The notes under the pieces are model-generated. The model was not told where the DNA came from. It saw only the letters and a list, made by a program, of their open reading frames with translations, and searched no databases. A stretch of DNA of 64,000 bases from Euonymus europaeus. Its lineage: Eukaryota; Streptophyta; Magnoliopsida; Celastrales; Celastraceae. The stretch spans positions 9,033,001-9,097,000 of the forward strand of contig OY756961.1 of assembly GCA_963580455.1 (NCBI GenBank). Reading direction: 5' to 3'. Below are positions 35,377 through 46,411 of the stretch, in pieces. The first letter of the stretch is position 1; every line of letters begins with the position of its first letter. The position numbers and the translations under genes were made by a program.

Positions 35377-36765
35377 ATGGTCAGACCAAGACGAAATAAA
35401 CTAATAGGAGTAGATCTTGAAGCCTCCACTACCGGAGGACTTGGCACAAGGAAGGACCCACATTCCAGACAAGTACAAGAAAGGATACTCGAATGACCCA
35501 TATTCCAGACGACATAGACAAGCATATGGAAGAAGTGGATCAAAAGATCACCGCACTATAAGGTTTTGGGGGCCTTGACGACATGTGGGATAGCACCCCA
35601 AATCCCTTATCACTGGACATCATAGATACTAAAACACCCCGAGACTTCAAGCATCTAGACTTGAAAGAGTATGATGGAACACAAGATCCAAGGGATCCTG
35701 TCATGGGGTTTAAGGCCAAGATGGAATTTCGAGGTGCTTTTGATCCAATAATGTGCAAAGCTTTCCCAGCAACCTTGGTTGCAGTGACTAGGACTTGGTT
35801 CCTTAGACTCCCCCAACACAGCATTCATAATTTTCAAGAACTGACAAGAAAGTTTGCTCTCTATTTTGCGAGTTCACAAAAATCGAGGACCATGAATAAT
35901 GAACTTATAGTGATCGAGCATAAGAAGGGAGAGTCCTTACAGGCCTAATTAGAACAGCTGAGCAGTTTGTTAATTCATTGTGTACGGAATAGCTGCAGAC
36001 TATGGAAGAACTACTAGCCAGGGCTGAAAAGTATTTAAAAGCTATTGATGCCTTGAAAATGTCTCGTTTCTCAGTCTGAACCACTTCATCATCAGGTAAA
36101 GTTTTCAGGGGGAAGGGTCAGACGACATCTGACAGAGCTGGTGGAAGCAAATCCTCAGACAGGGATAAGAGTAGAACGGATGACAAGTCATCCAAGAAAA
36201 TCAAACCCGCCAAGAAGTATAACAATTACACACTGCTAAGTACTTTGACGAATGATCTTTCAAAAATTAGAGACCAGAATTTGGTCAAGTGGCTAAAGAA
36301 AATGAGGTCACCTTTGGAGAAGAGATCATTTGACTAGTACTGCAGGTTTCACAAAGACCACGATCATAACACCAATGATTGTAGGCACCTGATGGATGAG
36401 ATTGAGAATCTCATCAGAAGGGGACATTTGAACCAATATATTGTTTGGAGAGGAGACAATAGACCAAGGGAAGATGAACGAAGGGATGACAGGTAGGGGG
36501 ACAAAAGAAAAAGATCAAGAGGCAAGTCAAGATCACCTCACCGAGGAGGTAGGTCACCTAGACATTAAGATAGGTTAGCTGGTACCATTGGAGTTATTAT
36601 CGGTAGGCTAACAACCAAGGGATATAGGTCTTCCGTAGAAAGAACATACGCTCTGTTAAACGAGCAGATGTCTCCATCAAAGAAGACCAGAAGAGAATAG
36701 GAGAACATCAAATTCTCAGAGAAAGATGAGGAGGGAACCCAATACTCTCATGATGATCCATTGGT
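35377..36765 (+). pseudogene. Tat gypsy gag, broken
   Basis: A start ATG (MVRPRRNK) at 35377 is plausible. The main gag block at 35583-35948 reads PRDFKHLDLKEYDGTQDPRD, then FDPIMCKAFPATLVAVTRTW, FQELTRKFALYFASSQ and ELIVIEHKKGESLQA, a clear retrotransposon gag domain. It ends at a TAA at 35946-35948. Further on, the frame near 36340 reads [17 protein letters not shown] and [14 protein letters not shown], the zinc-binding C-terminal motif of Tat gag. Several stops and frame changes make it non-functional. Confidence 0.85.
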
Positions 36766-37443
36766 GGTTGATGCCATTATAGCAAACTTTACAATGAAGA
36801 CAATGCTTGTGGATAATGGAAGTGCAACATACATACTATCTATCATGCTTTTAAGTAGATAAAAATCTTAGAGGATCGGTTAAAATTGACAAATGTGCCA
36901 CTCTATGGTATTACTAGAGATCCTATCATCCTAAAGGGAGTAATATCTCTACCTGTAACATTAGGTACCCATCCACAGGCTACCATGAATATGGTAAACC
37001 TTCTGGTGGTGGATGTGAAAGCCACTTACTATGGAATTATTGGCAGATCCCTTCAGCACTTATTAAGGGCGGTAGTTTCAACATACCATCTAAAGATAAA
37101 ATTTCCTACTGCAAAGGGAATTGGTGAAGTCAGAGGAGTCCAAAAGATAACCCGCAGAATATATTATATCGAACTAAAAGATAAGAAGAAATCGGCAATA
37201 TCGATTGAGAGCTTGGATGTTCGAGAGGAAGACAAAACCTTACATCCAACCCTTGTACAAGTTCTAGTTCTATTCACTGTCGGAGAAGAGTCCAAGAAGT
37301 TATTCCTCAGGTCTCAGATTAATGATCAGTTGAAGACTGACCTAACTGATTTTCTCCTCAAAAGCTTAAGAACATTTTCTTGGAGCGCTAATGAGATCCT
37401 GGGGATCAGTATTGATGTGATCACCCACCATTCAAGCATTTAG
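36766..37443 (+). pseudogene. Tat gypsy protease
   Basis: LVDNGSATYIL near 36800-36840 is the aspartic protease active-site block, with Asp kept. The continuous frame 36886-37443 contains YYGIIGRSLQHLLRAVVSTY and HLKIKFPTAKG, matching the conserved end of the protease domain in Tat elements (Y..ILGRP.L..LRAV.S..H...KFPT). It runs on towards the RT linker. A frame break between 36840 and 36886 separates the two parts. Confidence 0.8.
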
Positions 37444-38287
37444 CCTAGTGCAAGGCCAGTTAAGCAAAAGAGAATAAATTTTTCAGTTGATAGGCAGAAT
37501 GCCGTGAAGGAATAAGTGAAGAAGCTTCTTGACGCAGGATTCATTTGAGAGGTCCTATATCTGAACTAGCTTGCAAATGTTGTGATGTTTAGAAAGGCAA
37601 ATGGGAAGTGGAGAATGTGTGTAGATTTTACAGATCTCAAGAAGGCATGTCCCAAGGACAGTTATCCGCTTCTTGGATACATATTCTGAACATCATCAAA
37701 TAAAGATGAATCCCGATGACGAGGAATGCACTTCATTTATTATCCCAGAGGGAACCTACTGCTATAAGGCGATGCCCTTTGGATTGAAAAATGTTGGTGC
37801 AACCTACCAGCGCTTTGTCAATCACATATTAATAGATTTTATCGGAAAGAACATTGAGGCCTATGTGGATGACATGGTAGTGAAATTTAAATGGGCGAAA
37901 GACCATCCAGCAGACCTTCATAAGGTCTTCTTAATGCTGGATAAATACCAAATGAAGCTAAATCCGGATAAATACATCTTTGGAGTTAACTCGGGCAAAT
38001 TTCTCGACTTTCTTGTTACCAATAAGGGAATTGAAGTCAACCCGGAGAAGGTTGAAGCAATCTTAAATATGGAGTCGCCAAAAAATGCAAAGGAAGTCCA
38101 AAGACTGACAGGCCGAGAGGCCTCACTGGGACGACTCCTTGCAAGATTGGGGGATAGATGTAGACCTTTCTTCCAGACCCTTAATAAAGCAAGAGCGTTC
38201 AATTGGATAGAAGAATGCCAGAGGTCTTTTGAAGATTTGAAGCAACACTTGAGTCAACCACCCTTATTGGCTTTTCCCAAAGGATGA
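37444..38287 (+). pseudogene. Tat gypsy reverse transcriptase
   Basis: The N-terminal part at 37540-37670 reads LLDAGFI, then FRKANGKWRMCVDFTDLKKA and CPKDSYPL, with stops. There is then an apparent small deletion where PxxxIDxLVDATxGxxxLSF normally lies. The long frame 37673-38287 continues with YKAMPFGLKNVGATYQRF, the catalytic EAYVDDMVVK and FGVNSGKFLDFLVTNKGIE. Catalytic Asp residues are present, but the deletion and stops inactivate the gene. Confidence 0.9.
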
Positions 38288-38728
38288 GAAGTTCTTTACT
38301 TCTACTTGGCAACATCAGAACATGCTCTAAGTGTAGTATTACTTTGAGAGAAAGAGATGAAGTAGAGATCGGTGTACTACACTAGTAAGGTTATGCTCGA
38401 TGTAGAGACTAGATATAATTAGGCTGAGAAAATAGCTCTGTCATTGGTCACTACAGCACAGAAATTAAGACATTACTTTCAGGCACATTCCATAACGGTC
38501 TTGACCAACCAACCATTGAAAAATGTCCTTCAAAAATCTGACACATCTGGAAAATTGGTCAAGTGGGCCATAGAGCTTAGCGAGTTTGATATACAATTCC
38601 AGCCTAGATAGACCATCAAAGCTCAAGCCCTTGTAGACTTCATCGTGGAGTGCCATAAGTCGATCGAGGTGCAAAATGCCGATCTGGAGAATTGGTAGCT
38701 TTTGTGGATGGTTCATCCAATCAAGATG
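38288..38728 (+). pseudogene. Tat RNase H and start of second (archaeal-type) RNase H
   Basis: The first RNase H reads YLATSEHALSVVLL, then VYYTSKVMLDVETRYN, EKIALSLVTTAQKLRHYF, with stops at expected Trp or Gln codons. The linker IQFQPR..IKAQALVDFIVE leads into LFVDGSSNQD, the start of the second RNase H typical of Tat elements. A hAT element interrupts just after this catalytic Asp. Confidence 0.82.
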
Positions 38729-39860
38729 TAGTGGCATTCCTGAGATTTTGGGGGCCCTGGACAAACTCTACGGAAGGGGCCCCCTCTTAAAATTTTATAT
38801 TATATCTTAAAAAAAATCACTATGACATATAAAATTATTTAAATATGGTTTTTCTTCAACTATATTAAATGTGGAGTCCCCATTTTGTTTATTAGGCATA
38901 AATTTATTAAGAGACTAAACAAGTTCTTCATCTTTTTTTTTCTTCTTCTCATATCCAGACATATACTTTCGACTACTCATTATGCTTAAATTGATAAATT
39001 AATTATCAATTAAACAATGAAAACAAGTATCCATTAACATTGCCACTGACCCACAGTCCACACTCCACACAAGCATAAATGACAAAGGTAGCACCAACAA
39101 GGCAGCAAATCAACTAGACAACTAATCAAATAATCAATAAGATAAAAGGCAGCAAATCAACTAATCAAGTAATCACTAATCAACAAGACAACAAGGCAGC
39201 AAATCAACTAATCAAGCTAGGATTGAGGAACGAAAACACCTTAGCGGCTTAGCCCAGCACGGCAGCAGCGCCCAGGCAACCCAACAAGGCATGGGCAGCA
39301 CCGCAGCCAGTAGCCCAGCAAGACAGGAGGCAGACCGCAACAGCCAGCAACGGAGCAACTAGCAAGTCAGCGCCCAGGCACGGCTCACGGTATTAACGGG
39401 GACGGGCGGAGTCATCGTAGTGCGGATGGAGAGACTAGGGAGAGAGGCAGAGAGTCTCAGTCAGTGAGAGTGACAAAAATTAGAGAGACATTGGAGAGAC
39501 AGAGTGGAGACGAGAGAAAGATAACAAAGTCAGAAGATACAAATTGAAATTAGGGCTTCTAATAGTGAAATTGGGCCTTGTTATAGGTACTAGGTAAGTA
39601 ATGTTTGGACTTGAAATTGGAGGGCCCAATTTTGAGTACAAAAAATGAAAAAAAAATAAAGAGCAAGAATGTTAGATGTAAGGCTCGAACTAGGGTCTTC
39701 ATGATGCAAAATAAGTGTTATGCCGCTAGACCACAAGTCGAATAAGGATACAATATTTGTAAGAAATAAATTTTATACATATATTAAAACATATTAGTAT
39801 TAAAAAAAATTTGGGGCCCTGGGCGGCCGCCCTTCTCGCCCTTGCTCAGGGCCGCCCCTG
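38729..39860. mobile_element. Non-autonomous hAT element 1
   Basis: A perfect 8-bp TSD, TCAAGATG, flanks it (38721-38728 and 39861-39868). The left end TAGTGGCATTCCTGAG and the reverse-complemented right end CAGGGGCGGCCCTGAG are imperfect inverted repeats (11 of 16), of the CAGGGGCGG type common in plant hAT elements. Both ends continue into GGGGCCC words. No transposase frame is visible. It splits the second RNase H of the Tat element and carries a tRNA-like A/B box pair near its right end. Confidence 0.85.
39682..39733 (-). promoter_or_regulatory. tRNA-like A and B boxes in hAT element 1
   Basis: On the minus strand, TGGTCTAGCGGC (39733-39722) fits the A box TRGYNNARNGG perfectly. AGTTCGAGCC (39691-39682) fits the B box. 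Spacing is about 42 bases. No full tRNA fold is evident. Confidence 0.55.
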
Positions 39861-40275
39861 TCAAGATGGGAGTGGAACTGGAATACTGCTCCCCGGACCA
39901 AGGGGCATATCAATAGAACATGCTCTACATTTTTAGTTCAAGCCATCCAACAATGAAGCAAAGTATGGGGCTGTCCTAGTTGACCTACGATTGGCAATCG
40001 AACTGGAAGTGAAGAACCTTATAATTAGTAGTGGCTCTAAACTTGTAGTAGGACAGATTAAGGGAGAGTATGAAGCAAAAGATCCTAGTATGATTAAGTA
40101 CTTGACAAGAGTGATGGTGCTGCTAATAGAAATACCAACGGTAGAGCTAACGTATGTTCCACAGGCTGAGAATGCAAAAGCTGATGTGTTGGCTCGATTA
40201 GCGTCTTCTAGTTCGGTGAAAGTACCTACCTCAGTTAGGATAGAAATCCTCCATCATTAAAGCATATTAGAGGGA
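39861..40275 (+). pseudogene. Tat second RNase H, remainder
   Basis: It resumes after the hAT insertion and reads NNEAKYGAVLVDLRLAIELE with KNLIISSGSKLVVGQIKGEY and YVPQAENAKADVLARLASS, the conserved body and end of the archaeal-type RNase H in Tat elements. This extra RNase H supports assignment to the Tat lineage. A TAG near 39930 and a TAA at 40258-40260 interrupt it. Confidence 0.85.
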
Positions 40276-41417
40276 AATCAGGTAGGAGAGATAGAAGTGG
40301 AACCTAGCTGGATTGGCCTCATAAGGTCATTCATGGAGGAAGGAAAGCTACCTAGCTTGCGCAAGAGAGCTGCGCGAGATACCCTCATCTAGGGGGCACT
40401 GTACAGAAGATCTTTTACTCTCCCATACTGGAAATACCTAGCATCGCGGTAGGTAGATTATGCCTTGAGAGAAGTACATGAAGGAATATGTAGTAGCCAC
40501 ATTGGTGCAAGGGTGCTTAGCCACGAGGTACTTTGGTGCGATTATTATTGGCCAACCATGATGAAAGATGCCAAACTCTTGGTACAAAAATGTGACAAAT
40601 GCCAAAGACATTCTAGCGTGCCTCATCTTCCACCAACAGAGATCATGCCCATCCAAAATCTATGTCCTTTTGTCTAATGGGGCATAGACCTCATGGGTTC
40701 GTTTGTCCAGACAGTGGGATAGAGGAAAAACCTTATAGTTGTGGCAGACTACTTCACGAAGTTGATAGAGGTGGAGCCCCTTGCCGTGATCTCTGAGAAT
40801 AAGGTCATGGATTTCATTTGGAGAACATTGGTATGTAGGTATGGGCTGCCGAAAGCCTTGGTGGTAGATAATGGAAGGCAGTTTGTCAGTCAAAAAATGC
40901 ACAAGTACTGTGGAGACCCTGAGATAGACTTGAGAATTACTTCGGTAGCCCACCCACAGGCAAATGGTCAGGCTGAAGTGACCCACCACATTATTCTTCA
41001 AGGGTTGAAAACTAGGCTAGATGAGGCCAAGGGAAAATGGGTGGAAGAGCTACCATCTGTACTCTAGTCCCCCGTATATCGACTGGTGAGAGTCCATTTA
41101 CGCAGTCATTCAAAATAGAGGCTGTTATTCCAATAGAGATTGGAGTCCCATCCTTGAGGATGGCTAATTTCAATGAGCATGAGAATGATGAGCTACTTCT
41201 TAGCAACCTCGACTTGTTAGAGGAGACAAAGGAAGCAACCATAATAAGGATTGCTGCTTATAAGCAGAGAATTGTAAAGTATTACAACAAGAGAGCACGT
41301 GCAAGAAAATTCTTTATGGGGGACCTAGTCCTAAGGAGAGTAGAGGCAACACGAAAACACCCTGCAAAATTGGGTGAAACCTGGCAAGGACCTTACCGAG
41401 TTATTGAAGTCCTTAAT
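40276..41417 (+). pseudogene. Tat gypsy integrase, first part
   Basis: Integrase inserts the DNA copy. The zinc domain is visible as VHEGICSSHIGAR and LVQKCDKCQRHS (HHCC). The core keeps all three catalytic acids: Asp in WGIDLMG, Asp in LVVDNGRQFVS and Glu in NGQAEVTHH. Then come ESPFTQSFKIEAVIPIEIG and, in the C-terminal region, FMGDLVLRRVEATRKHPAKL followed by GETWQGPYRVIEVLN. Breaks include a TAG at 40675-40677, a TAG near 40722 and a frameshift near 41060. A hAT element interrupts it at 41417. Confidence 0.88.
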
Positions 41418-41550
41418 TAGCGGCGTCCCTTAGCAGGGGCGGCCGCCCAATGTCCCCAAAATCCGGGGGCCCTCTTTTTTTTCCCAGTTCTAATGGTTAT
41501 AATATATGTATATATTTTATTATTTACCACTTTGATATATTTATTTCTTG

Positions 41551-41604
41551 AGGTCTAGCGGTGAAGTGATCATTTTGCATATTAGAAGACTCAGGTTCGA
41601 TCTC
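41551..41604 (+). promoter_or_regulatory. tRNA-like A and B boxes in hAT element 2
   Basis: AGGTCTAGCGGT (41551-41562) fits the A box at all but its first base. GGTTCGATCTC (41594-41604) fits the B box except near its end. Between them TTTTGCAT and GAAGAC also occur in the element 1 copy, so the two are homologous. Confidence 0.5.
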
Positions 41605-41994
41605 TCTCATTTGCAAAGTCTCTTTCTTCTTTTTTTTTGATTATTTTATTATAAAATTGGGCCCAACTCCTGGTCCAAACTCTACCTATAGGGCCCAACT
41701 GATACTTGTTGTTCATTGCTAAAAACTTTCAAAGGTCAACACCCAAAGAGCCATCCCAGCCAGTAATTAAATATATTAATATATAAATCAAATGACAAAA
41801 CTCCAATGTGTGAAAAATTATGATAACAAAATCAGCATGATTTAGATTTCTGTCATACCTCCCTAGTTCACATCTCCTGTCATTTTTGTATTCCCGCTTC
41901 CCGGTTCATCTTCAATCTTTAATTGTGTAACTTGTGTTAGTGTTACTGTTGCCTGTGTTTAATTGTTTATGTGTTACTTGTGTTCATGTGTTGA

Positions 41995-42110
41995 TTGTTA
42001 CAAGAAAGATTAAATGGGTTAGTTATGTTATTTATTGAAAGTGATTTAGTGGAAAAAGTTGATTATATCAATGTAATTAGTAATTTACATCTAAAAATAT
42101 TAGAAGACTC
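41995..42110 (+). pseudogene. hAT transposase C-terminal fragment
   Basis: The frame reads LQERLNGLVMLFIESDLVEK with VDYINVISNL. This resembles the end of plant hAT transposases of the zinc-finger MYM-type group, where (S)QERLNGLAxLSIExxLLExxDY follows the dimerisation region. The usual downstream FASxKARR is not recognisable. The rest of the transposase is missing, so the element is a deletion derivative of an autonomous parent. The match is from memory of the family. Confidence 0.6.
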
Positions 42111-42223
42111 ATATTTATATATTATAGTGATTTTTTATAAAGATATAACATATGATTTAAAGAGGGATGTAAAGTTTTCTCTTTACGTTTACTCAGGCCC
42201 CCGAAATCTCAAGAACGCCACTG

Positions 42224-42318
42224 TTCTTAATGAAAGGACTTATCGGATTGAAGACCCGAGTAAGCCTGGGAAAATGACGCCATGGAATGCTGATAATCTC
42301 AGACGATATTGTGTTTAG
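42224..42318 (+). pseudogene. Tat integrase C-terminal end
   Basis: The frame resumes after the hAT insertion with NERTYRIEDPSKPGKMTPWN and then ADNLRRYCV, ending in TAG. This is the conserved end of Tat integrase (..pWNxxxLRRYY). It joins directly to the IEVLN at 41417, which confirms the insertion. Confidence 0.88.
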
Positions 42319-42380
42319 CTTTTCCTTTCTACCTATCTAGTTTTTCCTTTCTATCTATCTAGTTTTTCCTTTCTAATAGA
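42317..42380 (+). repeat. About 21-bp tandem repeat
   Basis: Three units of TTTTTCCTTTCTATCTATCTAG type, directly after the Tat integrase stop. Confidence 0.85.
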
Positions 42381-42797
42381 AGTAGATCAGTAGGTAGTAT
42401 CTGCCAAGCATTGTAATAAGGCAAGCCTCAGGCTGCCAGGTAGGTCAATTATCTAAATAAATAAGAGGGCAAACTTTATTCCAAAAAGTTATGTTGTCCA
42501 GCCAAGAAGTGCAAATTATGAAAGTGCTAGAAAAAGCCCCAACTTAGAAGAAATATTCCCAAGTCTAAAGGGTTGAGCAAAGAGTTATTTAGATGTTTAT
42601 TTGACAGCTGGTACGGCAGATCGTATGGATTAAATTCCAAATTAAAAAGAGCCAACTGAGGAGGCTTTCAAACATGGAAGAAAAATCCAAGTAATCCAAA
42701 AGTTGACCGATGGTCACAAAAACTGAAAAAAAATTGATATAAAATGGCCAAAACTCAAAGAAGAATTGAAGTTAAAAGTGCTGACCAACTGATTAAT
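42381..42797. other. Tat 3' untranslated region and spacer
   Basis: A purine-rich stretch and GGCAAGCCTCAGGCTGCCAG near 42420 probably still belong to the Tat element. No 3' LTR resembling 34661-35324 is found, so the element is truncated or its end lies elsewhere. No gene is seen. Confidence 0.4.
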
Positions 42798-42816
42798 TTA
42801 GGGCAACCACAATGGG
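42798..42816 (+). other. Possible PIF/Harbinger terminal repeat
   Basis: TTA followed by GGGCAACCACAATGGG. TTA plus GGGCxxCCACAATGG is the type of target site and end seen in some plant PIF/Harbinger elements. No matching inverted end was found in the window, so this is only a suggestion. Confidence 0.3.
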
Positions 42817-43019
42817 TACTTTTGATGACCCATTTGTGCAAAAAGCATGACAATTATTGGCCCATTAACACTGTTCATTATACAACAATACAAATTTTGA
42901 CTATTAATTGTCCCAGCCCAATTACCTGGAGAAGGAGTCTTGATGGACGCACTAATGACCCATTATCTAACCAGTGGGCCCATTTCAACTACCATTTCTC
43001 TTAAGAAAACACGTAGAGA

Positions 43020-45450
43020 GGGGGTTTGCAGGAACAGGTCCGCGCGCGAGGCAGCTGCCAAGAGCTTCAATCGCCCAAAATTGGTGAGATTTCTTTTGTC
43101 TTTTCGAAAATCTTTGTAGATCTCCTCCCCTGTTTGCTCAAAATTTGCATATGTTTGCTATTTAGGTTAATGATTTGTTATTTGGGTAAACCGATTTATA
43201 TAGATCTATTTGGTTTGAAGTTTAGCAAAGTGTGCAGAGTTTTCCTTTTTTTTCTTCTCTTTGTTATAGTTATCAATTCCATGGTGTATAGTTTGAGTTG
43301 TCAATTGCACATGGGGATTATGAGGCAGATTAGCTAATAAATAAATGGTTTATTTTTCTGAAAAGCTATTTTAAGTTTGCTTTTTACATAAAGAATTTAT
43401 CTTTATAAGTTTGCGATTTTGGTTTTGATTCATATTTGCTGCAACGCTATTCCAGATTTAACCCACTAAACCATAATGGCGTAAATGTGAGTTGGTCTGT
43501 ATTTAGTTTGAAAATATTGTGCTTCTTTGCCTTGCAAAGCTATTCCAGATTTAACCCACTTCACTATGCAAGACGGGTCAGAGATGGCCGTGAATCTAGG
43601 AATTTATTCATTTGTGTGAACCATACATATATTAAAGTTTAAAATGTACTAATGTCCATGTCTTGATGTTATCTCATGATCGCTAGTGCACAATTTTGTA
43701 CTGTGATGTTTCAAAAAACTTTGTTAATGGTCTAAATTTTTTGTAGCATAAGTTATATTTATGTTGATCTGTAACAGTGGCTTTGTTTTCAATTCTTGGT
43801 GAATTTATTTTAATGTACAACAGCTATATATAAATTACCATTACCATATTTGCTCAAACTGATATGTGTGCTTCTTTTTGTAGGAAGAGTAAAGCTAAAT
43901 GACGCTCTCCAACGAACATGAGTCCTAACCAGTACCCAAATTTCCAGTTTCCATCTAACCAGCCCCTGAATTCTCAATATTCACCTAACCAGCCACTGAC
44001 TCCTCAATATCTGTCAAACCAGCCCACGAACTCCCAATATGTGCCTAACCAACAACAACCTATTCCCACTCAGAACATTGCCCTTTGGTATTCCTTCGTG
44101 TAGTATATGCAATCTAGCGTAGATCTATCCTTGCTTCAACACTTTTTAGCATCTTGTCGAGCAACCAATCCTACCCCTACGTGGTCCACCAATCCTCTAG
44201 TGATGCACATGATGCAACACATACTAAACTTCCTTCACAGCAGTCTGTTGGGGCCTTTGTCCCTACTGTTATGCCAACTGTGAGCAAAACATCAAGGGGT
44301 ACAAGGAGGGGACGTGATGGACCTATGGAGTGTGCTCCAAGACCACCAAACTAAACAATTGACAAGGATGTTGACCTATGCAAAGCGTGGATTACAATAT
44401 CCATAGATTCGTCTACAGGCACAAATAAAAAATAAACTAACTTTCTGGAAGAGAGTTGCAAGAGAATTTACCGCAAGAAGAGGTGGTGACAAGCAAAGAA
44501 ATGACCAATCTTGCGAAAGTAGGTGGGGTCTCATTCATCCTTGGGTTACAAAATGGGCTACAACATGGAAGCAGAGTATGGAAATTTCACCAAATGGATA
44601 CACCATTGAAGATCAGGTTAGTATTTCATCCCCGACTTATTACTGAATACATTTGCATATGTTTATGTCAGAATCCACATTAATACACTATCTTTTCTGC
44701 TTCTAACATGTCCAAGAATGAAGTGGAAGGCATCTTTATCGGAAGACTTTCAAGCATGTGTTTAAGTACGAGCAATGTTGGATGGTTCTACGGGGTTGCC
44801 TAAATGGTGGCAGTACAATGCGGAAAGTAAAGCCAAAGTAGAAGCCGGTTTTGATAAGTCAGGCCCATTTGTCGACCCTTTGTCTGAATGGGAAGTTGGT
44901 GGAACAGAGACTCAGGAAGTGGGTGTGGGGCACGATGAAACTCCTGTGCGAAATGAAAGTAGAGGCAACCCTCATCCTGAGACACCGATCATTGATGATT
45001 CACCTTTCCAAGAATCAAACGGAAATTATGTGAACGGTGAGGATAGAAGGCCAATTGGGACCAAGGCTGCCAAAAGGGCCAAAGCTCGCAAGAAGTCGAG
45101 CAAGGGTGATGCATCCAGTCAAGTCAGTGAGAGTATTAATGTTGGATTTAATGATATGATGCAAACCAGCCATCCAAGTTTGAGTTATTCATGAAGCACA
45201 GTGAAGAGGTTAAGGCAAAGAGAGATGAAAAGGCTCGAGTGCGAGATGAGGCGGAGAAACATGCCTTAGAACAGGAGAGGAAGCTATCCATGAAGGCAAC
45301 CAGATCGACGATCTTGCGGAACATAGCTGCCATAACATGGGATCTTCTTAGTGCTACCAATGCAAAACATGATCCCACTTGAGATGTTGATTCAATGAGA
45401 CAAAAAACACATGTTGAGGACTTAGAGCCAGCTAGAAGGTATGGTTAATG
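43020..45450 (+). pseudogene. Decayed SANT/NAM-associated-type gene
   Basis: The gene seems to have a leader exon near 43020-43084 (donor GGTGAGATT), an intron, and an acceptor TTTTTGTAG at about 43881. A start ATG at 43918 opens a Pro/Gln/Asn-rich region with repeats like SNQPLNSQY. The frame then shifts (44154) and reaches RDGPMECAPRPPN, with a stop where Trp is expected. The trihelix-like FWKRVAREF..RW region lies at about 44440-44560 and GLPKWWQYN at about 44795. The NAM-associated block RRPIGTKAAKRAKARKKSS (45049-45105) is followed by a Lys/Glu-rich coiled coil. Such proteins are ORF1 of PIF/Harbinger elements or host paralogues. Stops and shifts make it a pseudogene. Confidence 0.6.
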
Positions 45451-45830
45451 TGTACTCTTTCAATTTTTCTCCGTCTGCAAATACACTGTGTTGTATATTA
45501 TGTGCTATGCCTTATGAGTTTTGGCTTATGGTCGCTATCTTTTGATGGAGGCTAATGTTAATATTGCCATCCTTGTTTATGCTCTTCTAATGAGTGTCTT
45601 AGAGACACGGTAAATATATTTGGATTAGTTGGTTCTCTATTTTAAATATTGTATTGGATAAAGAGGATAATTAATGATATCTTTAAGTGAAATCCGGGTA
45701 AGCCAACTTAGTTATATTTTCCTCTTCTTGCTACAAGTTCCATTGGCATCTCTTTTAGCGTTCTCATCATGATTTGATGTTTCTCTGAAATCTATGTACA
45801 CACACTGCAAGATAATACGAAAACGCTAAA
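45451..45830. other. Spacer without a recognised gene
   Basis: AT-rich, probably the 3' untranslated region of the SANT-type pseudogene followed by flank. Nothing further is recognised. Confidence 0.3.
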
Positions 45831-45862
45831 TGTACATAAGAATTGTTATACATAATGTACAC

Positions 45863-45901
45863 AATCTATGTGGCATGGTGACTCTACATGCCACATAGAT
45901 T
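45863..45901. other. Perfect 15-bp hairpin at the element end
   Basis: AATCTATGTGGCATG and CATGCCACATAGATT are perfect reverse complements around a 9-base loop. Confidence 0.9.
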
Positions 45902-46411
45902 TTTGGGGAAACAAAATTTTTGTTTTATTACACCTAATTCCCTCTAAAGTTATTGCACATTCCCACTTCTCTCTCTTTCTTCTAACTCAACCTATTCTCT
46001 TTCATAGTTTTAATCACATCAATTTTACTTCTCTTATCTTATTTTAATATTTAAATTGGATCTAAGAATTTCATGGATATGAAAGAATTAAGTCTTATTA
46101 CACTGCGTTTTATTTGACAGTGTCTTATTACATTGTGTTTAAGTATGACATCGTCTTATTATATTATGTTGAATTCGTCGGTGTTTTATTACATTGTGTT
46201 TTATTACCTTGGATATTAGTTTCATAGTGTCTTATTTCATTATTTTTTTGTTTTCAGTGTCTTATTACATTGTATTAACTATTAGGCAATGTTTAATTAC
46301 ATTGTGTTTAATCTTGAGAGTCTCTTATTACAATGCGTATTGTCCCTGTACTATTTGCAATGTTTTTCATGTTTGTCCAATGTAATTATCATTGTTCTAA
46401 TGTTCGTTAGT

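Larger units (their letters stand above)
41418..42223. mobile_element. hAT element 2 with a transposase-like relic
   Basis: Flanks TCCTTAAT (41410-41417) and TTCTTAAT (42224-42231) give a 7/8 TSD. The left end TAGCGGCGTCCCTTAG and the reverse-complemented right end CAGTGGCGTTCTTGAG are imperfect inverted repeats (11 of 16) and resemble the ends of element 1, so both belong to one family. Near its right end it encodes a hAT-transposase-like C-terminal stretch. It also carries tRNA-like boxes near its left end. It splits the Tat integrase. Confidence 0.82.

Noticed and set aside
43026..43337. 103-codon open frame before the SANT-type gene
   Set aside because: It spans the proposed leader exon and intron, is T-rich and lacks motifs.
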